A DNA stretch of 64,000 nucleotides from Amycolatopsis anabasis (GTDB lineage Bacteria; Actinomycetota; Actinomycetes; Mycobacteriales; Pseudonocardiaceae): NCBI RefSeq assembly GCF_009765355.1, contig NZ_VTHK01000004.1, positions 342,555 to 406,554 on the forward strand. The letters are read 5' to 3'. How positions within the stretch are numbered: the first letter of the stretch is position 1; each line of letters starts with the position of its first letter. Under the pieces are notes generated by a model that made no database searches, was not told the DNA's origin, and was given only the letters and a program-made list of their open reading frames with translations. Below are positions 52,340 through 59,027 of this stretch, in pieces. The position numbers were made by a program, and so were the translations under genes.

Positions 52340-53762
52340 GCGCAGCCGTACGCCCAGAGCCGCCGCCGTCTGCGGCCTGGTCTCGATCATTATCGGCTGC
52401 TCCCCCGGCAGTTCCGCGCCGCCGGATCCGAAGGTGCCCGTCCCCGGCGCCCCGGGGGCGGGCGACGCCTACTACCCGAACGACGGCAACGGCGGCTACG
52501 ACGTCCTCGACTACCACGTCACGATCGGCTTCGACCCGGCGAAGCAGCACCTCGACGGCGACACCGCGGTCACCGCGCGGGCGGCGCACGCCCTGGCCCG
52601 GCTGAACCTCGATCTGCGCGGGCTGGACGTCGGTTCGGCCGAGGTGAACGGCAAACCGGCCGCGTTCACCCGCGAGAACGCCGAACTCGTGCTCATCCCG
52701 GCCGAACCGGTCCCGGCGGGGAGCACGTTCACCGCCCGGATCCGCTACTCCGGCACCCCGGGCGCCGACACCTCGGGCCCGCTGGGCGCGACCGGATGGA
52801 GCCGCTCGGCCGCCGGTGGGGCGTACGCGGTCGGCGAGCCGCGGTCGGCGTCCTTCTGGTACCCGGTGAACGAGACGCCCCGGGACAAGGCCGCCTTCCA
52901 CCTCACCGCCCGGGTGCCCGACGGCTGGTCGGTGGTGTCCATCGGGCGCGAGGAGGGCACCTCGTCCGCGGACGGCTGGACGACGTCGTCCTGGTCCGAA
53001 CCGACGCCGGTGGCGTCCTACCTGACCACGATCGCCGTCGACCGGTTCACCTTCGACCGGTCCGCGCTGCCCGGCGGCATCCCGGTGCTGAGCGCCTACG
53101 CGCCGGGCGCCGAGCCGCGGCGGGAGATCGGTTCCCGGGTCGGCGAGGTCGTCGAGTTCCTGGCCGGGCGGTTCGGGCCGTACCCGCAGAGCGCGGCGGG
53201 CGGGATCTACCTGAACGAGTCCCTCGGTTTCTCGCTGGAGACGCAGGGGCGGCCGGTCTACGCGAAATGGGCCGACCTGCCGACCGTGGTGCACGAGATC
53301 GCGCACCAGTGGTACGGGAACTCGGTCTCGGTGTGGTCGTGGGCGGACGTCTGCCTCAACGAATGCCTGGCCAGTTACGCCCAGTGGCTGTGGGCGGAGG
53401 GGAAGGAGGCCGACGACCTCGACGCCCGGTACCGCCGGGCGCTGGACAAGGTGCGCGACGACCGGGAGTTCTGGTCGCACAAGCTCTTCGACATGGGGCC
53501 GGGGCACGAGTTCGAAGGCGTGTACGACAAGGGAATCCTGGCCGTGCACGCGCTGCGCAGGAAGATCGGCGAGGACGCGTTCAACCGCGTGCTGCGCGAA
53601 TGGCCCGCCGCGCACCGGAACGGGAACGCCTCGTGGCCGGAGTTCGAACGGTTCGTCACCGGGATTTCCGGCGGTGACCTCGGCGGGTTCTTCGAGATCT
53701 GGTTCCACGGCGACGAGATCCCGCCGGACGCGGATCTCTACCCCGGTGCGCTGCACCCGTGA
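52338..53762 (+). CDS. M1-family zinc metallopeptidase lipoprotein
   Basis: 474 residues. Lipobox IIGC follows a hydrophobic signal (AAAVCGLVSIIIGC), so the enzyme is anchored outside the membrane. Mature N-terminus is GAGDAYYPNDGNGGYD. The catalytic motif HEIAHQWYGNS (H319, E320, H323) is followed 18 residues later by Glu in LNECLASY. The exopeptidase loop reads GFSLETQ in place of GAMEN, so aminopeptidase specificity is uncertain. It is a shortened M1 lacking C-terminal domains. A close paralogue, secreted rather than lipidated, is at 62357. Confidence 0.88.
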   Translation: MRSRTPRAAAVCGLVSIIIGCSPGSSAPPDPKVPVPGAPGAGDAYYPNDGNGGYDVLDYHVTIGFDPAKQHLDGDTAVTARAAHALARLNLDLRGLDVGSAEVNGKPAAFTRENAELVLIPAEPVPAGSTFTARIRYSGTPGADTSGPLGATGWSRSAAGGAYAVGEPRSASFWYPVNETPRDKAAFHLTARVPDGWSVVSIGREEGTSSADGWTTSSWSEPTPVASYLTTIAVDRFTFDRSALPGGIPVLSAYAPGAEPRREIGSRVGEVVEFLAGRFGPYPQSAAGGIYLNESLGFSLETQGRPVYAKWADLPTVVHEIAHQWYGNSVSVWSWADVCLNECLASYAQWLWAEGKEADDLDARYRRALDKVRDDREFWSHKLFDMGPGHEFEGVYDKGILAVHALRRKIGEDAFNRVLREWPAAHRNGNASWPEFERFVTGISGGDLGGFFEIWFHGDEIPPDADLYPGALHP

Positions 53763-53906
53763 GGTTCAGGATTTCCGGCAGGACTTGATCGGGAGGTCGG
53801 CGCGCACCGTGCCGGACCGTTCGGTCGTGCTCACGCGTCCGAACGGCGCGACGTTCTCACTCCACGATTCCGCTTGATCATTCTCTGTTATTTCAACTGT
53901 CTTGTT

Positions 53907-53938
53907 CTCTACCTAGCCCCTAGGTAGAGTTCTAGGTA
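53907..53938. promoter_or_regulatory. Probable PadR autorepressor operator
   Basis: Perfect 10-bp inverted repeat CTCTACCTAG-ccc-CTAGGTAGAG (53907-53929) and a third half-site CTAGGTA at 53932-53938. TAGAGT (53925-53930), 7 bases before ATG 53938, fits a leaderless -10 box inside the palindrome. Confidence 0.65.
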
Positions 53939-54270
53939 TGGCCGGTCCCCGGATGACATTGCCCACCCAGCTGGTGCTGCACACGCTGCTCGAAGATCCC
54001 GTGCGGGAGCTGTACGGGTTGGAGATCTGCGCCGCGGCCGGGCTGCCCAGCGGCACGATCCACCCGATCCTCGCCCGGCTGGAGAAGGCGGGCTGGCTGG
54101 AGAGCCGCTGGGAGGAGGTCGATCCGAGCGAGCGGGGACGGCCGCGGCGGCGGTACTACCGGCTCGACCCGAACAACATCGCATCGGTGCGGGCGGCGCT
54201 GCACCGGGCGGGCGCATCGGCGCAGGCGCTGAACCGCCTCCGCCCCGGCCTCGCCGGAGGTGCCCGATGA
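53938..54270 (+). CDS. PadR-family transcriptional regulator
   Basis: 110-residue winged-helix protein of the PadR-s2 size. LVLHTLLEDPVRELYGLEIC and GLPSGTIHPILARLEKAGWLESRWEE are the typical DNA-binding elements, followed by the wing (RPRRRYYRLDPNN) and a dimerisation helix. Members usually repress their own operon and are released by small hydrophobic effectors. The palindrome at the promoter and two following coupled genes fit that pattern. Confidence 0.9.
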   Translation: MAGPRMTLPTQLVLHTLLEDPVRELYGLEICAAAGLPSGTIHPILARLEKAGWLESRWEEVDPSERGRPRRRYYRLDPNNIASVRAALHRAGASAQALNRLRPGLAGGAR

Positions 54271-54716
54271 TCGCGAAAACCAACAGCGATACCGAACTCC
54301 GTGCTGCTCGGCCGAGCGAGCAGATAATCCCCGACTACCTGGCCGACGCACTCGAGTGGCTTGCACACCGCATGACCCGAAGCGGCCGAGACACCTTACT
54401 CAGCAAGCTGCTCACCCATTACAGCGAGCTCCTCATCGACATCGCGCGAGCCATTCGAGAACCAGATCCGCGTCTTGCCGCCGCGCGGTCACGACGGGTC
54501 GCCTCGGAAGGCGGCGAAAGCGCGCTCCTCGGCTGGGTGATCCGGCTGCTGCCCGCGCACGAGCGGAGCCGGTATCGGGAGGAGATCTCCGCCGAGTTGT
54601 ACGACCTGCGCGATGAACCGCGCCGCCTCCGGATCGCCTATACGCTACGCCTGTGCACGCGGGCGTTCGGCCTGCGGCGGGCCCTCCGCCAGCCGGTCCC
54701 GGAGCGGATGCGGTGA
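54267..54716 (+). CDS. Hypothetical protein in PadR operon
   Basis: 149 residues, helical, rich in Arg, Glu and Leu, without signal peptide. LLPAHERSRYREEISAELYD recalls small partner proteins often found after PadR regulators in actinobacteria. It overlaps padR by 4 bases (ATGA) and the next gene by 4 bases (GTGA), so three genes form one translational unit. Base composition of the first third is lower in GC. Function unknown. Confidence 0.7.
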   Translation: MIAKTNSDTELRAARPSEQIIPDYLADALEWLAHRMTRSGRDTLLSKLLTHYSELLIDIARAIREPDPRLAAARSRRVASEGGESALLGWVIRLLPAHERSRYREEISAELYDLRDEPRRLRIAYTLRLCTRAFGLRRALRQPVPERMR

Positions 54717-54925
54717 CCGCGCCGCCGGGTGGGCTGCTGGGTTACGTCCTCGACGACGAGGATCGGACCCGCCGCGCCCGTTCCCTGCTCTACCCGATCG
54801 CGTTCATCCTCCTCGCGGTCGCCGCGCTCGTCGTCCACTCACCGGCGCTCGGAGCCGCGGTCGGCGGGGTTGGGGGCCTGGTCGCCGGGATCCGGCGGTG
54901 GTGCGGGCGCAAGGCCGTACCCTGA
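54713..54925 (+). CDS. Small two-helix membrane protein in PadR operon
   Basis: 70 residues. Two membrane helices (LLYPIAFILLAVAALVVHSP and LGAAVGGVGGLVAGI) with a basic C-terminus (RRWCGRK). GTG 54713 overlaps the upstream stop. Together with the PadR regulator and the helical partner it suggests a small membrane-linked regulatory unit. No family recognised. Confidence 0.65.
   Translation: MTAPPGGLLGYVLDDEDRTRRARSLLYPIAFILLAVAALVVHSPALGAAVGGVGGLVAGIRRWCGRKAVP
54918..54923 (+). promoter_or_regulatory. -10 box for leaderless mhuD
   Basis: TACCCT ends 6 bases before ATG 54930, overlapping the end of the preceding gene. Confidence 0.45.
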
Positions 54926-54929
54926 CGAC

Positions 54930-55244
54930 ATGGCAGTCGTGAAGATCAACACCATCGAGGTCCCCGAAGGCGCCGGTCCCGAACTGGAGAAGCGGTTCGC
55001 CGCCCGGCTCGCCTCGCTCGACGGTCAGCCCGGGTTCCTCGGGTTCGAGTTGCTCCGCCCGGTCGCCGGGGAGACCCGCTACTTCGTGTACTCCCGCTGG
55101 GAAACCGACGAGGACTTCCAGAACTGGCAGGCCGGCGGGTCGAAGGAAGCGCACGGCGGCGGTGGCGAGCGGAAACCGGTCGGGACCGGGGCCGGGGTGC
55201 TGGAGTTCGAGGTCGTGCTGAGCAGCACGCCGAAGGGCGAGTGA
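54930..55244 (+). CDS. mhuD: Heme-degrading monooxygenase, MhuD-like
   Basis: 104-residue ABM-fold protein that aligns along its length with mycobacterial MhuD: VVKINTIEVPEGAGPELEKRF, PGFLGFELLRPVAGETRYFV and GAGVLEFEVVL. The active-site residues fall at the same numbers, N7, W66 and heme-ligand H75 (KEAH). MhuD dimers open heme to mycobilins and release iron without carbon monoxide. The gene also lies in the syntenic place between mutY and clpC. It overlaps the sirtuin gene by 4 bases. Confidence 0.88.
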   Translation: MAVVKINTIEVPEGAGPELEKRFAARLASLDGQPGFLGFELLRPVAGETRYFVYSRWETDEDFQNWQAGGSKEAHGGGGERKPVGTGAGVLEFEVVLSSTPKGE

Positions 55245-56071
55245 GCGAACTCGCCCGCGCCGCGGAGCTGATCGCCGGGGCGGACGCGTTGCTCGTCTGC
55301 GCCGGCGCCGGGATGGGGGTCGATTCCGGCCTGCCCGATTTCCGCGGCGCCGAAGGATTCTGGCGGGCATATCCGCCGTATGCCCGGCTCGGCCTGAACT
55401 TCGCCGAGGTCGCCGATCCGCGGCACTTCCGCGCCGATCCGCACCTCGCCTGGGGTTTCTACGGCCACCGCCTGGCGCTGTACCGGAAAACCGTGCCACA
55501 CCAAGGTTTTCACCTGCTCCGGGAGTGGGGTTCCCGGCTTCCCGGCGGGGTGCGCGTGTTCACCTCCAACGTCGACGGGCAGTTCCAGGTCGCCGGATTC
55601 GAGCAGGTGGCCGAATGCCACGGTTCGATCCACCACCTGCAGTGCGTCGAGCCGTGCTCGGACGACGTCTGGCCCGCCGACGACCTCGAAGTCCTGGTCG
55701 ACGAGGACTCGATGCGCGCGCTGCCGCCGCTGCCCGCCTGCCGGAACTGCGGCGGGCTCGCGCGCCCCAACATCCTCATGTTCGGCGACTTCGACTGGGT
55801 GCCGCACCGCGGCCAGGCCCAGCTCGACGCGCTCACCGCCTGGCGCCGCGACCACCGGAACCTGGTGGTGGTCGAACTCGGCGCCGGGCTCGCGGTGCCG
55901 ACCGTGCGCCGGTACGCCGAACTGGCGAGCGCCGCGACCGGCGCGCTCATCCGGATCAACCCCCGCGAGCCGGAAATCCGCCACAACCGGGGCATCTCGC
56001 TCCCGATGAACGCCCTGGCCGCCCTCTCCGCCCTGGCCACCCATCTCCCGGACGGCGACGCCCGCACTTAG
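55241..56071 (+). CDS. Sirtuin-family NAD-dependent deacylase-like protein
   Basis: 276 residues. NAD site VCAGAGMGVDSGLPDFRG, TSNVDGQ in place of the usual TQNID, catalytic His in AECHGSIHH, and two Cys pairs (LQCVEPC, ACRNCGG) for structural zinc. PNILMFGDFDW and VELGAGLAVPTVR follow the SIR2 order. It removes acyl groups from lysine using NAD, or is a related NAD-consuming enzyme. Coupled to mhuD by overlap (GTGA). Its TAG stop lies at the foot of the terminator hairpin. Confidence 0.85.
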   Translation: MSELARAAELIAGADALLVCAGAGMGVDSGLPDFRGAEGFWRAYPPYARLGLNFAEVADPRHFRADPHLAWGFYGHRLALYRKTVPHQGFHLLREWGSRLPGGVRVFTSNVDGQFQVAGFEQVAECHGSIHHLQCVEPCSDDVWPADDLEVLVDEDSMRALPPLPACRNCGGLARPNILMFGDFDWVPHRGQAQLDALTAWRRDHRNLVVVELGAGLAVPTVRRYAELASAATGALIRINPREPEIRHNRGISLPMNALAALSALATHLPDGDART

Positions 56072-56084
56072 TCGACAAAGTGCG
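56063..56084. terminator. Terminator hairpin, same family as 32139-32160
   Basis: CGCACTT (56063-56069) and AAGTGCG (56078-56084) with loop AGTCGACA. Stem and most of the loop are identical to the hairpin in the polyol operon. Confidence 0.6.
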
Positions 56085-56089
56085 ACCCC

Positions 56090-57076
56090 TCAGGACGTAC
56101 GGGTGGGGATGGTGAGATCGGCGTAGACGGCCGCGTGGTCGCTGCCGGGGAGGTCGAACACCTGGTAGTCGTTGACCGCGGACCGATCGTCGGCGAGGAC
56201 GTGGTCGATGGTCACCGGCGGCGGGAAGATCCCGTCCGGCCAGGTCGGGATGAACCCCGCGCCGCGTTCGGACCCGGCGTCGGCGTAGCCCGCGTCGAGC
56301 AGGTCCCGCAGCTGGGCGTGGTCGAGGGTGGCGTTGAAATCCCCCGCCAGGACGCGCACCGGCAGGTCCGCGGTCGGCTCGGGCAACCCGCGCAGCGCGG
56401 ACTTCCACTCCGGCGGGGACATCGTGGGCGGCAGCGGATGCACGGCGACGATCTCCACGCTCGCGCCGTCGCCCAGGTCCACCCGGGCGCTCGGCTGCTG
56501 GAGCCGGGACGGTTTCGCCAGCGACAGTTCGGTGAGCGGATGCCGGGACACGATCCCGGAACCGGAGCCACCCGGTTCGGCGCGCAGCACGCGGTGCGGC
56601 AGCAGGGTGAACAGGCCCGCCTCGGTGAGCGCGTTCACCGAGCGCGGCGTCAGCTCCAGCAGGTTCAGCACGTCGACCTCGTGCGTGCGCACCAGGTCGA
56701 CGATCGTCTTCGCGTCGGCCTGACCGACGTGCAGGTTCGCGGCGAGCACGCGCAGCGGCCGCCCACCCGCCGGGGCGGGCTGGTCCGCGGGGACCAGGCG
56801 CGGCACGACCGCGATCGTGAGCGACACGGCGAGCAACGTCACCACCGCGCCGATCCACCAGCGCCGCAGCAGGAGGGCGAGCACGCCGAGCACCAGCCCC
56901 GCGGCGGTGGCATAGGGCGTCAGCGCGAGGGCCGAGGCGGTGTAGGTGTTGCCGTCGATGCCGGTCAGGCGCAGGGCTCCGAGCACCGCGAACGGCACGG
57001 CGAGCAGCACGAAAACGCCGGTGACCAGGCGTTTCCGCAGCGGGTGCGCGGGCGGGGCCTCGGTTTTCAGTCCCAT
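56090..57076 (-). CDS. Membrane-anchored endonuclease/exonuclease/phosphatase-family protein
   Basis: 328 residues. Three N-terminal membrane helices (VTGVFVLLAVPFAVLGALRL, YATAAGLVLGVLALLL, WWIGAVVTLLAVSLTIAVV) followed by an extracellular EEP domain: VLAANLHVGQADA, Glu in LLELTPRS, VLAGDFNATLDHAQ and the terminal DLPGSDHAAVYADL. Such proteins act on phosphodiesters, lipids or nucleic acids outside the cell; the substrate is unknown. ATG 57076 is preferred as it begins the cytosolic head before the first helix. Confidence 0.87.
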   Translation of the reverse strand: MGLKTEAPPAHPLRKRLVTGVFVLLAVPFAVLGALRLTGIDGNTYTASALALTPYATAAGLVLGVLALLLRRWWIGAVVTLLAVSLTIAVVPRLVPADQPAPAGGRPLRVLAANLHVGQADAKTIVDLVRTHEVDVLNLLELTPRSVNALTEAGLFTLLPHRVLRAEPGGSGSGIVSRHPLTELSLAKPSRLQQPSARVDLGDGASVEIVAVHPLPPTMSPPEWKSALRGLPEPTADLPVRVLAGDFNATLDHAQLRDLLDAGYADAGSERGAGFIPTWPDGIFPPPVTIDHVLADDRSAVNDYQVFDLPGSDHAAVYADLTIPTRTS

Positions 57077-57180
57077 GTGGACCAGTCTGCCTGACAGCGG
57101 GTGCCAGGCGCTGACAGCGCGCTGTGCGGGGGTTACCAGGTCCACCGGCCATCGTCGTGGGTGTTCACGAGGGAGGAACC

Positions 57181-58161
57181 ATGTCTCATGCGATCCGGGC
57201 CGAGGGCCTGGTCAAACGCTACGGCGACACCGTCGCGCTGGACGGGGTCGACCTGGAGGTGCCGGCCGGGAAGGTGGTCGGCGTGCTGGGGCCCAATGGG
57301 GCCGGGAAGACCACCGCCGTCCGCATCCTCGCCACCCTGTTGCGCCCGGACGCCGGGCACGCCACGGTCGGCGGCTACGACGTGCTGAAGGACCCGGTGC
57401 GGGTGCGCGGCCTGATCGGGCTCACCGGCCAGTACGCCTCGGTCGACGAGGACCTCAGCGGCACTGAGAACCTGGTGCTGATCGGCCGCCTGCTGGACCT
57501 TTCCCGATCGGGCGCCAAGGCGCGGGCGGCGGAACTGCTGGAGCGGTTCGAGCTCACCGAGGCCGCGGGGCGGCCGATCCGGACCTACTCCGGCGGGATG
57601 CGCCGCCGCCTGGACCTCGCGGCGAGCCTGGTCGGCCGCCCGCACGTGCTGTACCTGGACGAACCGACCACCGGGCTCGACCCGCATGCCCGCAACGAGG
57701 TGTGGCAGGTGGTGCGCAGCCTGGTCGCCGAGGGGTCGACCGTGCTGCTCACCACCCAGTACCTGGAGGAAGCCGACCAGCTGGCCGACCGGATCACCGT
57801 GTTCGACCACGGCCGGGTCGTCGCCGACGGCCGCGCCGACGAGCTCAAGCGGCGAACCGGCGGGCAGACGCTGCAGGTGCGCCCGACCGCACTCGCCGAT
57901 CTGGACGCGGCGGCCCGGATCCTCGCCGACCTGACCGGGATGGCGCCGACCCGGGACGACGACACCGGGCTGCTCACCGCGCCGGTGTCCGATCCGGTCC
58001 TGCTGTCCACATTGGTCCGGAGGCTGGACGAGGCCGGGATCACCGCGGACGAGCTCGCGCTGCGACTGCCCAGCCTGGACGAGGTCTTCCTCGCCCTCAC
58101 CGGTCACTCCACAAAGGACAGCGCGGCCGCGGACGATGACAGGGTGAGGAGCCTGGTATGA
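57181..58161 (+). CDS. ABC exporter ATPase, DrrA type
   Basis: 326 residues. Walker A GPNGAGKTTAV, signature TYSGGMRRRLDLA, Walker B VLYLDEPTTGLDP and the C-terminal DrrA region (DELALRLPSLDEVFLALTGH). It forms a multidrug or antibiotic-type exporter with the ABC-2 permease that follows with a 4-base overlap. GAGGGAGGAA before the ATG is a strong ribosome site. Confidence 0.92.
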   Translation: MSHAIRAEGLVKRYGDTVALDGVDLEVPAGKVVGVLGPNGAGKTTAVRILATLLRPDAGHATVGGYDVLKDPVRVRGLIGLTGQYASVDEDLSGTENLVLIGRLLDLSRSGAKARAAELLERFELTEAAGRPIRTYSGGMRRRLDLAASLVGRPHVLYLDEPTTGLDPHARNEVWQVVRSLVAEGSTVLLTTQYLEEADQLADRITVFDHGRVVADGRADELKRRTGGQTLQVRPTALADLDAAARILADLTGMAPTRDDDTGLLTAPVSDPVLLSTLVRRLDEAGITADELALRLPSLDEVFLALTGHSTKDSAAADDDRVRSLV

Positions 58162-58970
58162 CCACGATGACACTCGACGCGGCTCCCGCGCGGCCGCTGC
58201 ACATCGGCCCGGCCAAGGCCCTGAAGCACGGGCTTTCCCTTGGCTGGCGCGGAATTCTCAAGATCCGCAAGAATCCCGAGCAGCTGATGGACGTGACGAT
58301 CGCGCCCATCCTGTTCCTGCTCATGTTCGTGTACATCTTCGGCGTCGCGATCTCCGGCAGCACCGGTTCCTACCTGCAGATGGTCGTTCCCGGAATCATG
58401 GTCATGAACATCATGCAGGCCAGCATGACCATCGGGGTCTCGCTGAACACCGACGCGAGCAAGGGCGTGTTCGACCGGTTTCGGAGCATGCCGATCGCCC
58501 GGTCGGCGCCGCTGGTCGGCGCCGTGTTCGCCGACGTGGTGCGCTACCTGGTGTGCCTGGTCGTGCTGCTCGTGGTGGCCATGATCATGGGCTACCGGCT
58601 GCAGACCGGCGCCGCGTCGCTGGTGGTCGGCGTCGCCCTGCTGGTCCTGTTCGGACTGTGCTTCTGCTGGATGGCGGTGTTCGTCGGCATGCTGCTGAAG
58701 ACCCCGGGCGCGGTGCAGGGCCTGATGGTCGCGTTCATCCTGCCGCTCAACTTCGGCAGCAACGTCTTCGTGCCGAGCGACCGGATGCCGGGCTGGCTGC
58801 AGGCGTGGTCGGACATCAGCCCGGTGAGCCTGACCGCCAACGCCCTGCGCGGGCTGATGAACGGCGGCGAAGTCGCCGGGCCGCTGTTCGGGGCGCTGGG
58901 CTGGATGGCCGCGCTGGTCGTGGTGTTCTTCCCGCTCGCCATGTGGGCCTACCGCCGACGGACGAGCTGA
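58158..58970 (+). CDS. ABC-2 type exporter permease, DrrB type
   Basis: 270 residues with six membrane helices: VTIAPILFLLMFVYIFGVAI, YLVCLVVLLVVAMIMGY and WMAALVVVFFPLAMWAYRR are the clearest. GYLQMVVPGIMVMN-like and NVFVPSDRMPGWLQAWSDISP match the DrrB/ABC-2 signature. With DrrA it exports a hydrophobic compound or lipid. It ends before a long terminator shared with the convergent SARP gene. Confidence 0.92.
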   Translation: MTTMTLDAAPARPLHIGPAKALKHGLSLGWRGILKIRKNPEQLMDVTIAPILFLLMFVYIFGVAISGSTGSYLQMVVPGIMVMNIMQASMTIGVSLNTDASKGVFDRFRSMPIARSAPLVGAVFADVVRYLVCLVVLLVVAMIMGYRLQTGAASLVVGVALLVLFGLCFCWMAVFVGMLLKTPGAVQGLMVAFILPLNFGSNVFVPSDRMPGWLQAWSDISPVSLTANALRGLMNGGEVAGPLFGALGWMAALVVVFFPLAMWAYRRRTS

Positions 58971-58984
58971 CCGGGGAAAGGGGA

Positions 58985-59027
58985 GTCGTGAGTGGTCAGG
59001 GCCGGGACAGCCCTGACCACTCACGAC
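58985..59027. terminator. Long bidirectional terminator containing the SARP stop codon
   Basis: Perfect 18-bp stem GTCGTGAGTGGTCAGGGC (58985-59002) with 59010-59027 and a 7-base loop. The SARP gene's TGA (59023-59021) lies inside the right arm. Confidence 0.85.
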
